From Sabulicella rubraurantiaca (GTDB lineage: Bacteria; Pseudomonadota; Alphaproteobacteria; Acetobacterales; Acetobacteraceae), in contig NZ_JAFEUU010000005.1 in NCBI RefSeq assembly GCF_017355885.1, forward strand, positions 290,040 through 354,039: a stretch of 64,000 bases of DNA. Direction: 5' to 3'. The first letter of the stretch is position 1, and each line of letters opens with the position of its first letter. Positions 35,366-43,848 of the stretch are shown here, piece after piece. Both the position numbers and the translations under genes were made by a program. The notes beneath the pieces were generated by a model that was not told the origin of the DNA, did not search any database, and saw nothing but the letters and a program-made list of their open reading frames with translations.

Positions 35366-35811
35366 GCCCGCAGCCGGAACAGAGGCTGGCCGGCTTCGAC
35401 CTCCTCCCCGGCCTCGGCAAGGATGGTTTCGACCACCCCGGCGCAGGGGGCGGTGACGGATGTGAAGACCTTCATGGCCTCGACCAGGCAGAGCGTCTGG
35501 CCAGCTTCGACCGTCGCGCCGGCCGTGACGAAGGGCGGTGAGCCCGGGTCGGGAGTGCGGTGGAAGATTCCGAATGAGGGGGCGCGCACGTCGGTGTCGC
35601 GCGTGGTGGAAGGGGCGGGTTCGGCTGCGGGCGCCGTCACCGATATTGGCGGGGGCTGGAGCGAGGGCTGCTCAGCTTCCGTCTGCCTCGGGGCCGAGGC
35701 GTTAGTCGCGCGGCCAATCTTGAGCGTGGTGTCGCCTTCAGTCAGTTCGAGTTCGGTGACGTCGGAACGCGAAACCAGATCGATGAGCGCTTTGATCTTC
35801 GCCAGATCCAT
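35362..35811 (-). CDS. accB: Biotin carboxyl carrier protein
   Basis: A 149-residue carrier. The N-terminal helix [23 protein letters not shown], a Pro/Ala linker (about 40-75) and the biotinyl domain (about 80-149) with [12 protein letters not shown], where K114 is the biotinylated lysine. The stop overlaps accC by ATGA. GAGGA eight bases upstream marks the start of the six-gene operon. The contrast with the lysine-less carrier later in the operon is notable. Confidence 0.93.
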   Translation of the reverse strand: MDLAKIKALIDLVSRSDVTELELTEGDTTLKIGRATNASAPRQTEAEQPSLQPPPISVTAPAAEPAPSTTRDTDVRAPSFGIFHRTPDPGSPPFVTAGATVEAGQTLCLVEAMKVFTSVTAPCAGVVETILAEAGEEVEAGQPLFRLRA

Positions 35812-36246
35812 TCAGTGTGTCCTCAAGCGGCGCGCACACAAATGCCGCGGCAGCAGCGGGGCCGCGGCGTGTGGTTGGCATACCGTTACTCGAAACGGCA
35901 TCCCGTGCAATGAAATTTTCGCGGCTTGGTCGCTGGACTGAAACCACCCCGGGCGCGGCTTGACGAAGTTTCGTTTGTCGGAATGTAATTGCGGCCCTTG
36001 AAATTGCTTTGCGGCCCAGTGGGGCCGTACGCCACTGCCTGTACGGGAGGTCGAAGCAAATGGAAGATCGCGCCCGCAACGGCGGCGTCACGAGCGGAGA
36101 CCGGCTGCTTCGACGCGAGGGCTGCCCTGGGCACCGACGCGCCCGAGCGGTGTCTCAGGTGCCAGGAGAATGAGATCCTGCACGCACGCGGCAGGCGCCG
36201 AGGAAAACTGTCGCTTCCGACAATCAACCATGGAATGGACCGTGCC
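35812..36246. other. Divergent intergenic region
   Basis: About 435 bases separate the accB operon (minus) from the PEP-mutase-family gene (plus). They must hold both promoters. A plus-strand frame is open through much of it, but its translation is unlike any protein. No RNA or repeat was recognised. Confidence 0.4.
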
Positions 36247-37110
36247 ATGACTCCACCCGATCGCTTTCGCGCGCTTCTCGCCAAGCCCGACTTCGTCGTC
36301 ATGCCGGCCGTATGGGACGGGCTGACTGCGAAGCTCACCCATGAAGCTGGCTTCCAGACGGCATTCCTTTCCGGCTCCTGTGTCGCGGCGAGCCGCCTAG
36401 GCGGGCCCGACCTCGACTTGATCTCCTTCGCCGAGATGCTCAACAGCCTGGAGATGGTTCGTGGTGCCGCGCCTGACCTGCTGGTCCTCGCCGATGGCGA
36501 CCACGGCTACGGCAATGCGATGAACGTCCAGCGCACCGTGCGCGCCTATGGCCGTGCCGGCGCTGCTGCCGTGCTGATCGAGGACAAGATCACGCCACGA
36601 GCCCTGACCTCCGCAGGCAAGCCCTGCCTGCCGCGCGAGGAGATGCGGATGAAGGTTCGCGCGGCCGTCGAGGCCGCCAAGGACAGCGGCATCCTGGTGA
36701 TGGCGCGGACCGATTGCCGCCCCACCGCCGGCATCGACGAAGCCGTGGCGCGCATCGAGATGTATGTCGAGGAGGGCGCCGACATCCTATTCCTCGACAG
36801 CCCGAAGGATGAGGAGGAGGTGCGCCGCGCCGTCGCCGCGTCGAAGGGCAAGCCGCATTTCGCCGTGTTGTCGCCGGGCGCACCGCGTGAGACGCCGACC
36901 CAGGCGCGCGCGGCGGAGCTGGGCCTGAAGATCGGCACCTTCCCGACCGGCACGCTCTCCCCGGCCATGGCGGGCATGAAGGCCGGCCTAGCGGCGCTGG
37001 CGGCAGGCCGGTCCGAGGCGGATGGCGCTCTCTCCCCTGCGGAGTTCCGCGCCACGCTGGGCTATACGGCCTACGAGGCCGCCGCGAAGCCTTTCGTCCT
37101 GCCGGGGTAA
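36247..37110 (+). CDS. Isocitrate lyase/PEP mutase superfamily enzyme
   Basis: A 287-residue TIM-barrel protein. PAVWDGLTAKLTHEAGFQTAFLSGSCVAASRLG is the N-terminal signature, DGDHGYGNAMNVQRTV supplies the metal-binding Asp residues, and EDKITPRALTSAGKPCLP is the strand 5 loop of the family (usually ED---PK-C-H). Unlike isocitrate lyase, the KKCGH-type cysteine loop is replaced by TSAGKPC, closer to oxaloacetate decarboxylase or carboxyvinyl-carboxyphosphonate-type members. Reaction unknown: likely C-C lyase or decarboxylase on a 2-oxo acid. Two in-frame ATG codons (36235, 36247) are possible; neither has a strong ribosome site. Confidence 0.8.
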   Translation: MTPPDRFRALLAKPDFVVMPAVWDGLTAKLTHEAGFQTAFLSGSCVAASRLGGPDLDLISFAEMLNSLEMVRGAAPDLLVLADGDHGYGNAMNVQRTVRAYGRAGAAAVLIEDKITPRALTSAGKPCLPREEMRMKVRAAVEAAKDSGILVMARTDCRPTAGIDEAVARIEMYVEEGADILFLDSPKDEEEVRRAVAASKGKPHFAVLSPGAPRETPTQARAAELGLKIGTFPTGTLSPAMAGMKAGLAALAAGRSEADGALSPAEFRATLGYTAYEAAAKPFVLPG

Positions 37111-37335
37111 GACACTTGCCTGCGGCCGCGCCGGGCAATCCGGCAGGGTTGCCGCCACTGAACTGAATGCAAGGAGGAAGGGCATGGCGCTCGCGAGCGT
37201 CGTAGCCCTGCCTCCCGCAGGTGCCGGTTACCGGCGGCGCGATTTTTCTTCCGCCCGGTTTCGGCCTGGGCGCATGCTGCCCTGGCCACGCTGCGGCTGG
37301 CCTGCGGCGTTCCCTCCGATCCGGAGCCGCACGCC

Positions 37336-38478
37336 ATGCTCGCCCCATTTGGCCGCCGCCGCTTCCTCCAGAGCTCTGCCCTCACTCTCGGCACTTCGGC
37401 ACTCACCTGCACCGCCATGGTGCGTGACGCCGCTGGCGCAGATGTCCCGCGCATCGAGGCACCCGTGGTGGATCGCCTCGTCGTGCAGGTGGTGCTGGAC
37501 GGTGCCCACGATCTATTTATCTCCGGCGCCCAGGTCCCGGGGATCCGGGTCGAGCGCACCCGCCTCTTCGCCGGGCGGGCCAACCGCACCTTGCAGAGCG
37601 AGTGGGGTCTGTCCCTTCACCTGGAAGCCCAGGCTGGCGCCGAGACCCGGCGCTACCTGCTCGATTTTGGCTACACACCGGCGGCGCTGAACGAGAACAT
37701 CGACCTACTCAACGTGGACGTTGCCGCGCTCGACGGTCTGATCCTGAGCCACGGCCACTACGACCACATGGGCGGGCTGGCGGGATTCCTCCAGCGGCAC
37801 CGCGCGCGGATGAAGGAGGATGTGCCTCTCTATCTGGGTGGCGAGGACGCCTTCTGCTTCCGGCACATTCCGGCCGGCAACGGCGCTTTTGCTCCCTTCG
37901 GAATGCCACCGGACCGCCGAGCGCTGACCGAGGCGCGCGTGCGCCCCGTGCTGTCTGAGGCGCCACTGGTGATTGATCGCCACGCCTTCACCACCGGGAC
38001 GGTGCCGCGCACCAGCCTTGAGCGCGTGCTGCCCAACAGCTTCGTCGAGTTCGGCACGCGTGATGGCGCAGGCTGCGACCCGGCCCGCTACCAGGACCAC
38101 CATTTCACGCCCTCCGAGCTGTCCGGCCAGCCGCAGCCCGACCAGCACCTGCATGAGCACGCCACCTGCTTCCACGTGCGCGGGCGCGGGTTGGTGTTAA
38201 TCACCTCCTGCGGGCATGCCGGCATCATCAACACGGTGCGCCGGGCGCAGCAGGTGAGCGGCGTCGAGAAGGTTTATGCCCTGGTGGGCGGCTTCCACCT
38301 TGCCCCGGCGCCCGCCGACTACCTAAGACGGGTTATGACCGAGCTGAAGGCGCTCGACATCGACCACGTCTTCCCGATGCATTGCAGCGGGGCGAACTTC
38401 CTGGAAGCGGCGAAGCAGGAGATGCCGCAGACCCTGGTGCTCTGCACGACCGGTAGCCGGTTCACCTTCGGGGCGTAG
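37336..38478 (+). CDS. Tat-exported metallo-beta-lactamase-fold hydrolase
   Basis: A 380-residue protein with a Tat signal (GRRRFLQSSALTLGTSALTC). The metal-binding motif is LILSHGHYDHMGGLAGF (HxHxDH with the second residue in the usual place), further ligands include HEHATCFHV, LITSCGHAGIINTVRRAQ and GGFHLAPAP. This arrangement is that of the family with methanopterin-biosynthesis-like phosphotransferase homologues (DHPS-like MBL). Substrate unknown; export suggests a periplasmic hydrolase. A Shine-Dalgarno-led but out-of-frame ATG precedes it at 37184. Confidence 0.82.
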   Translation: MLAPFGRRRFLQSSALTLGTSALTCTAMVRDAAGADVPRIEAPVVDRLVVQVVLDGAHDLFISGAQVPGIRVERTRLFAGRANRTLQSEWGLSLHLEAQAGAETRRYLLDFGYTPAALNENIDLLNVDVAALDGLILSHGHYDHMGGLAGFLQRHRARMKEDVPLYLGGEDAFCFRHIPAGNGAFAPFGMPPDRRALTEARVRPVLSEAPLVIDRHAFTTGTVPRTSLERVLPNSFVEFGTRDGAGCDPARYQDHHFTPSELSGQPQPDQHLHEHATCFHVRGRGLVLITSCGHAGIINTVRRAQQVSGVEKVYALVGGFHLAPAPADYLRRVMTELKALDIDHVFPMHCSGANFLEAAKQEMPQTLVLCTTGSRFTFGA

Positions 38479-38589
38479 GCCCTTGGATTTGCATGGGGTG
38501 CCGGGCCCCCGCGCCGTGCTCACGGCAGAAGCGCGGATCGGGGCGGCAGGAAGCCAGCCTCGGCAGGCGCCTTGCTGAGGAGTGGCGAG

Positions 38590-39085
38590 ACCGGCAACCT
38601 CACGGAAAACTTCCAGAAGGACGTTCGCGCCCGCTACCAGCTCCGCCGCCTCCATGTGCTCTCGCGGGTTATGGCTGACGCCGCCGGCGCTGGGCACAAA
38701 GATCATCGCGGCCGGGCAGATGCGGGCCATCATATGCGCGTCATGCCCTGCACCCGACGTCATTCGCCAGGAGCGCAGCCCATGTGACTTCGCCGCCGCC
38801 TCGATCGCTTCGACAAGCTGTGGACCGAAAATCACCGGCGTGAAGCGGGCGAGACGGTCGGTCGAGGTCGTCACCCCCTCGGCGGCCGAGAACTCGTCCA
38901 GCTAGCGTGCCAGCGCCGCTTCGTCCGCCCGCAGCCGCCCTTCGTTCGGACTGCGCAGGTCCACGGTGAAGACCGCGCGCGAAGGGATGACGTTGATGGC
39001 GTTCGGTTCGAAGCGCATGCAGCCCACCGTCGCCACGGTGGGCGCTTTGGCGCGGGAAACCCTGTCGCGCAGGAGGTCACCACGC
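38590..39085 (-). pseudogene. Remnant of an M20-family amidohydrolase
   Basis: The surviving part runs through VATVGCMRFEPNAINVIPSR, AVFTVDLRSPNEGRLRADEA, then after an in-frame TAG stop (plus-strand CTA at 38902-38904), TDRLARFTPVIFGPQLVEAI and MTSGAGHDAHMMARICPAAM, then IFVPSAGGVSHNPREHMEAA. These are signatures of Zn-dependent N-carbamoyl-L-amino-acid hydrolases/allantoate amidohydrolases. The first ~220 residues with most metal ligands are missing. At the 3' end homology ends near VLLEVFREVAG, and the reading continues as junk into the convergent MBL gene. Confidence 0.8.
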
Positions 39086-39611
39086 GGGCGGCTGGTCCGC
39101 AGAATAAAAGCGTATGAACGCTTCACGCGAGGGGTGTTCCATGACGACCCGAACGTCCGTCGTTCCGCAACATCGTCACTCTGCGCGAAGTCGCTGGCTT
39201 CCGTCATCGCTGACGCCCGCCCGGCGGTCGCGCGGCCTTATGCGACGCCCTTCCGACGTTTCTTCTGACTCTTCCAGTCCGCGCCAGGAAGATCCAATCA
39301 CAAATCCTTGCGGGGCTCTGCGCCGAGGCTCCAGCATCGCGTCCTGAAAAGTGGAGGCGCGCATTGGTCCCGTTTCGGCGTGCGGCCCGATCCCTAGTGA
39401 TCGCCGAAGACGGCGTGATCGGCCCTGCGCTGAAGGTTGGGCCAGGGCGCAGGCATCTCCCAATCAAGATCGTCACTGCGAGCGGGGGCGAGACTGGCGC
39501 CGCGCACCCCGGACCCCAGCTCCGAGCGGGTCGAGGTCAGGCTCCCATCGCTGCGAGCGCCTGGCCGCATCGGCGTCACCAACACAACCCCCTTCAAGAA
39601 AGGATGAAGGC
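39086..39611. other. Intergenic region between M20 remnant and PEP-CTERM-like gene
   Basis: About 525 bases with no supported gene. Overlapping frames on both strands are all Arg/Pro/Ala-rich shadows. It probably includes the missing 5' part's replacement sequence for the M20 remnant and the promoter of the gene at 39612. No sigma-54 -24/-12 element like the one before the other PEP-CTERM gene was found. Confidence 0.4.
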
Positions 39612-40163
39612 ATGAGGATCCTGCGATTTGCTTTCGCGCTCGTCGTCACGCTGCTTGTGGCGTCGGGACCCGGCCGGGCGGCGACCTGGGAGGGCGACCT
39701 GCTGAACGTGCAACTGCTGACGCCCAATTCCCAGACCGTTGCCTTCAACGGCAACTTCACCGTGCCAGCCTCCGACATCAACATCTTCGGGGCGGGATTT
39801 CTCCTGCTGAGCATCGGCCCGTCCAGCGTTACGCTGACCAATACCGGCAATGCCGAAGTGTTCTTTCAGAATCCCGAGGTGATCATCAAAATCACGGACA
39901 CGACCGCTGCGCGCATCCTCAATGCGCAGGTGGCTCCGGGCTCGACCATCAGCCTCGGGAGTGGGGCGCTGATCACCGGCAACAACTTCGTGCAGTTCGA
40001 CCTGGCTGGCGCCACCGTGCCCGGGTTCGGCGTTCTCAATGTGGAGGTCGCCTTTCTTCCCGGCGTCGCCGTCCCTGTTCCGGGGTCGCTCGCGCTGTTG
40101 GGCTTGGGGCTGTTCGGCCTCGCCGCCGCACGTCCTACACCTTTGCGGGGACGCGCCGCATAA
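39612..40163 (+). CDS. PEP-CTERM-like exported protein
   Basis: A 183-residue protein with signal peptide MRILRFAFALVVTLLVASGPGRA, a beta-rich body (FNGNFTVPASDINIFGAGFLL, VTLTNTGNAEVFF) and a C-terminal tail VPVPGSLALLGLGLFGLAAA followed by RPTPLRGRAA. The VPxPGSLALLGLGLFGLAA helix and arginines are the sorting signal of the PEP-CTERM/exosortase system, a variant with PVPGS. It has AGGATGAAGG before the ATG and is followed by two tandem hairpins. Confidence 0.8.
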   Translation: MRILRFAFALVVTLLVASGPGRAATWEGDLLNVQLLTPNSQTVAFNGNFTVPASDINIFGAGFLLLSIGPSSVTLTNTGNAEVFFQNPEVIIKITDTTAARILNAQVAPGSTISLGSGALITGNNFVQFDLAGATVPGFGVLNVEVAFLPGVAVPVPGSLALLGLGLFGLAAARPTPLRGRAA

Positions 40164-40213
40164 AGGGCGCTCACGCTTCGCCGCCCTGAGCGCTTGAAGG
40201 AGGGTGTGTCGTC

Positions 40214-40244
40214 CTGCCGCGCCAAGTTTCATTTGGCGCGGCAG
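40214..40244 (+). terminator. First of two tandem hairpins after the PEP-CTERM-like gene
   Basis: CTGCCGCGCCAA (40214-40225) and TTGGCGCGGCAG (40233-40244) form a perfect 12-bp stem with a 7-base loop, 50 bases after the stop. No T-run follows immediately. Confidence 0.5.
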
Positions 40245-40264
40245 AATTCAGTCTTAGCCGGGCT

Positions 40265-40316
40265 GCCGCTGACGTCCGCCCCGCCTAGGAGCGGACGTCA
40301 GCGGCTTCTTTTTTTA
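40265..40316 (+). terminator. Strong Rho-independent terminator
   Basis: GCCGCTGACGTCCGC (40265-40279) and GCGGACGTCAGCGGC (40291-40305) form a perfect 15-bp stem with an 11-base loop, followed by TTCTTTTTTTA. It is one of the strongest terminators in the window. Confidence 0.92.
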
Positions 40317-40457
40317 CTGGAAGGTTCATGGCGCCCCATGAGCGGAAGCTCGTCGAGCATCTCGCTCAGTCGCCGGATATGAGCCCGAATGAGCAGATTC
40401 TGCTCTAGCTCCGACGCAGGACCGCAGACGCGACTGTTCGATCGCTGCGAAGGCCAC

Positions 40458-40769
40458 CTATCGGTGGGACAAGATCCACCTGACCAGCGCCTCCGCCTCC
40501 TCCTGGGAGAGATTGGCCTGCGGGGGCATCGGCATCTGGCCCCAGTTTCCGGTGGTGCCTTGTAGGATCCTCTCGCTCAGCACCCTGACGGCGGCGCTGT
40601 CATCGGCATAACGGGCTGCGATTGCCGTGTAGGGAGGTCCGATCATCCTGCGTTCGGCGGAGTGGCAGGCCACGCAGTTCTTGCTCCTCGCCAGTTCAGC
40701 GCTTGCGAAGGCATCCGGAGAGAGGACAAGCGCGTAGAGCAGGACGGTGGCAAGGCGAAGGTGGTGCAT
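40458..40769 (-). CDS. Class I c-type cytochrome
   Basis: A 103-residue exported monohaem cytochrome. A signal peptide (MHHLRLATVLLYALVLSPDAFA) precedes the haem motif CVACH and the sixth-ligand region NWGQMPMPPQ. RRMIGPPYTAIAARYAD after the haem site is typical of cytochrome c551/c552 electron carriers. The start at 40769 has AAGG nine bases upstream; a second ATG five codons further out lacks a site. It is 187 bases downstream of the PQQ dehydrogenase on the same strand and is a plausible electron acceptor for it. Confidence 0.88.
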   Translation of the reverse strand: MHHLRLATVLLYALVLSPDAFASAELARSKNCVACHSAERRMIGPPYTAIAARYADDSAAVRVLSERILQGTTGNWGQMPMPPQANLSQEEAEALVRWILSHR

Positions 40770-40956
40770 CGGAAAGGCCTTCATGCTGCATCAGCGGGGC
40801 GGGACGGCATGGCCAGGGTTGAGAGGGTGAACGGGCGTTGCCGCTGGGCTCCATGCCATCCACCTTGAAGATCCAGCCTGTTCCTTGCCGTCAGACGAGA
40901 GGACGCACAGCCGGCCGCGCCACCCGCGTGGGCGACGCGACCGCTGCACGTCGCGC

Positions 40957-42234
40957 TCAGTTGGGCCTGAGCTGGTAGATCTCGCCCTGTTCCACAGCGA
41001 CATACAGGTTCCCATCGGGACCCTGCACAACCGAGCGGAAGCGTCCAGCCGCTATGGGCAGCGGCACCGTGGCCCGTGTTGCAGACCGGCCATCCGCGGA
41101 GATGTCGAGGACATCGAGGCGGTTCCCGACGGGCGTCCCGTGGATGCCGATGCCCAGGAAGGAAATGACCATGCGGCCATTCCAGTCCCGCCATTGCTGG
41201 CCGTTCAGGAAGGTGCAGGACGACATGCCCTGGGACATGTTCTCATTGTTCCAGGCCGGCCTCATCGCCTCGGGATAGAGGCGCGTGTCGGTCATCGGCA
41301 TGAACGCCGCCCGCTCGCGTGGCGGGACCGCGCCCATCTGGTTGGGCATGTAGCCGCAATATCCATCGGGGCAGTCGCCGCGCCCGCCGATATTCGGGCG
41401 TGGATCCCATCCGCCATTCCCGCCGGCTGCGAGCATCGTCACCTCGTCGCTGTGCCAGGGGCCGTGCTCCGCCGTGAAGACTTGGTTGTTGCCCGGACGG
41501 AAGCAGATGCCCTGCGGGTTGCGGTGCCCATAGGTGAAGATCCGCGGGTCGAAGCCTTGCGCCGTGTTGTTGCCAGGGGCGGGCTGCCCGTTCCGGTCGA
41601 TGCGCAGCACCTTGCCACCCAACATGTTCGGGCTCTGCGGCACGATGCCGTTATGGGTGTCGCCGGTCGTCACGTAGAGAAAGCCATCAGCCGGGCCGAA
41701 GCGGAGGCGCCCGCCATTATGCGCGCCGGCATCGCCGAAGGGATGGTTGCTGGGGGCCGCTTTGTAGGGGATGTCGGTCACGATGTCGGTGCGGTCGCCG
41801 ACGCGCGTCAGACCCCCGTTGACCGTCAGCCGGAGCACGCGATTGGTCCCGGGCGCGGTCAGGTTCGATGCCGAATACACATAGATGAAGCGGTTCGACG
41901 CAAACTCGGGATCGACCGCGACGCCACTCATCCCTGCCTGGCCGTTGCAGAACAGGTCGGCAGCGGCCTCGGGGTAGCCCTGGCTACCTTGCATGCCGAG
42001 CAGCGGATTGACGGTGCCGGATGGCTGCCGCACCGAGAGGCCGCGGCACTTCTCGGTGAAGAACATCGTGCCGTCGGGCAGGAACGCCATGTCCCATGTC
42101 AGTTCCCGGCCGGACACCACAGTGGTGCTGCTCAAGTCGGGACCGGCGGCTTGGCTTTGGGCCTGCGCCGGAACGGACAGGGCCAAAGCGGCTAGGACCA
42201 CGCCGGGCAGCGCGAGGCGCACACGTCGTTCCAT
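40957..42234 (-). CDS. Soluble PQQ-dependent aldose sugar dehydrogenase
   Basis: A 425-residue exported quinoprotein (signal MERRVRLALPGVVLAALALS). The six-bladed propeller of soluble glucose/aldose dehydrogenases is visible in WDMAFLPDGTMFFTEKCRGLSV, GMSGVAVDPEFASNRFIYVYSA, GGRLRFGPADGFLYVTTGDTHN, ITYGHRNPQG-type and EHGPWHSDEVTMLAAGGNGGW segments. It oxidises sugars or sugar-like aldoses in the periplasm using PQQ and passes electrons to a cytochrome. The cysteine pairs CPDGYC and CTF are extra features. A GGAGGGAGCA-type site precedes the ATG. Confidence 0.88.
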   Translation of the reverse strand: MERRVRLALPGVVLAALALSVPAQAQSQAAGPDLSSTTVVSGRELTWDMAFLPDGTMFFTEKCRGLSVRQPSGTVNPLLGMQGSQGYPEAAADLFCNGQAGMSGVAVDPEFASNRFIYVYSASNLTAPGTNRVLRLTVNGGLTRVGDRTDIVTDIPYKAAPSNHPFGDAGAHNGGRLRFGPADGFLYVTTGDTHNGIVPQSPNMLGGKVLRIDRNGQPAPGNNTAQGFDPRIFTYGHRNPQGICFRPGNNQVFTAEHGPWHSDEVTMLAAGGNGGWDPRPNIGGRGDCPDGYCGYMPNQMGAVPPRERAAFMPMTDTRLYPEAMRPAWNNENMSQGMSSCTFLNGQQWRDWNGRMVISFLGIGIHGTPVGNRLDVLDISADGRSATRATVPLPIAAGRFRSVVQGPDGNLYVAVEQGEIYQLRPN

Positions 42235-42654
42235 GATTGCTCCCTCCGACTTTTTTCGACGTCAATCTTCCGGAGCAGCACGCTGGTCGCCCGCGGATCT
42301 GCGGCCGCACCGCGCCATCTCTGGACCGGATAACCATATGCATTCATGTTTTCTGGCGGAAGCGGAAACTGCGTGGCGGGTTCTTCGCAGGTGCAGCAGT
42401 CGAAGCGCAGGGCGCAGGTGCCCTATCGGCGCCCAACGCCTATCGTCGCATGGTCCTGATGGAAGCGCAGCCAGTTGGCATGCCGACTGCGAACGCGCGA
42501 TGAAACGGACCCCGCGACAGTGCAGCACATCCAGCTTCGCCCTGACGAGGCTTGTGCCGAATGCGGCGGCGAGGCGAAGGCTTGCCTGGGTGCCCTGAGC
42601 TTCTCCGCCACACAAAAAAGATGCCAGCCCTGCCGCGTCGCAGCGAAGAGGGCT
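42235..42654. other. Intergenic region
   Basis: About 420 bases between the PQQ dehydrogenase start and the class V aminotransferase stop. Both flanking genes are on the minus strand, so it should hold the dehydrogenase promoter and the aminotransferase terminator. No gene or clear hairpin with a T-run was recognised. Confidence 0.35.
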
Positions 42655-43848
42655 CTACTCCGCTGCCGACGCGACACCCTCCTGCCGGATCCAGGCGGCA
42701 CAGGCCTCGGCGGCGCGGGCGATCTCCGCCTCATCAGTATAGGCATGGACGGAGAGGCGCAGCCCGCCCTTGCGATACGAGCAGCGCACGCCCTGCGCGG
42801 CGAGGTGGGCATGCAGCGCTGCTGCGCCGCCGCCCGGCACATCAGCCGCCACGATATGCGTGCGAAGGTGATCGGGGACGCGGATGACGCGCAGCCCCGC
42901 CGCGTCCAGCGCGTCGGCGAGTTGTGCCGAGAGAAACAGCGCCCGGGCCTCGATCGCCTCCGGGCCCGTGGCGAGGAGGAGGCGCAGGCACTCGCGCATG
43001 GCGACGCCGCCCGTGAAGCCGGGATATCCCACGTCAAAGCGCCGCGCCCCTGCGGCGGGCCGCTCCTCGACGCCGGGCGAGAAATCCTCGTGCCCGCCTT
43101 CCTGCCGAACGCCGAAGCGCGCGAGGAAGGGTGGATCGAGCGCCTCCGCTACCGCACGGCGAACATATAGGAAGCCGAAGCCGAACAGGCCGCACAGCGC
43201 CTTCTGGCCGCCGACGGAGAGCGCATCGACCCCTTCCACCCGAAGGTCGTGCCGCAGCACGCCGACCGATTGCGCGCCGTCCACGTGCAGCAGCGCGCCG
43301 GCGGGCCGGCACGCCTCGGACACGGCGCGCAGATCGGCGCGGCAGCCCGGCGTGAAGGAAGCCGCCGAGACCGTCACGACCCGCGTCCGCGCGGGGCGTA
43401 TCGCGGCGGCGATGCCCTCCACCGGCAGGGCGTGGTCGGCCCGAATCGGGACCTCCACAACCGAGACGCCGCGACGGCGGAGGTTCAACCAGGGAAGCAG
43501 GTTGTTCGGGTGCTCGAAGCCCGGGCACAGAACCACCTCGTCGCCCGGGCGCCAATCCACCGCATTGGCGAAGGTATTCACGCCTTCCGAGACGTTCTTG
43601 GTGATGGCGATCTCATCCGCCTCCACGCCGACGAGGCGGGCGAAGAGGTCGCGGGTTTCCTCCGCGATCTCGATCAGGTGGGATTTCTCCGCGACGCCGC
43701 GGACCGTCTCCTCCAGGTGGGAGAGCAGGGCGGCGTGCGCAGCCCCCGGAAGAAGGCCCTTATGGGCCGTGTCGAGATAGGCGCCGCGACCCTCAGAAAG
43801 GCCAGGAAAGGCGGCGCGGAAGGCGGGGAGGGGGACGGCGCCGCTCAC
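42655..43848 (-). CDS. Class V PLP-dependent aminotransferase
   Basis: A 397-residue PLP enzyme of the cysteine desulfurase/isopenicillin N epimerase superfamily. NVSEGVNTFANAVDWRPGDEVV is the phosphate-loop stretch, HVDGAQSVGVLRHDL contains the PLP-pairing Asp, and the lysine that forms the Schiff base is in ALSVGGQKALCGLFGFGFLYV. There is no NifS-like C-terminal cysteine loop; a cysteine at QGVRCSYRKGGLRLS is unlikely to be catalytic. The start is a GTG overlapping the Bug gene's TGA (GTGA), so the two are translationally coupled. Substrate unknown. Confidence 0.86.
   Translation of the reverse strand: MSGAVPLPAFRAAFPGLSEGRGAYLDTAHKGLLPGAAHAALLSHLEETVRGVAEKSHLIEIAEETRDLFARLVGVEADEIAITKNVSEGVNTFANAVDWRPGDEVVLCPGFEHPNNLLPWLNLRRRGVSVVEVPIRADHALPVEGIAAAIRPARTRVVTVSAASFTPGCRADLRAVSEACRPAGALLHVDGAQSVGVLRHDLRVEGVDALSVGGQKALCGLFGFGFLYVRRAVAEALDPPFLARFGVRQEGGHEDFSPGVEERPAAGARRFDVGYPGFTGGVAMRECLRLLLATGPEAIEARALFLSAQLADALDAAGLRVIRVPDHLRTHIVAADVPGGGAAALHAHLAAQGVRCSYRKGGLRLSVHAYTDEAEIARAAEACAAWIRQEGVASAAE

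Noticed and set aside
36001..36246. Upstream extension of the PEP-mutase-family gene
   Set aside because: The extra ~85 residues are Arg/Gly/Cys-rich and not part of the family fold; a start at 36247 (or 36235) fits its length.
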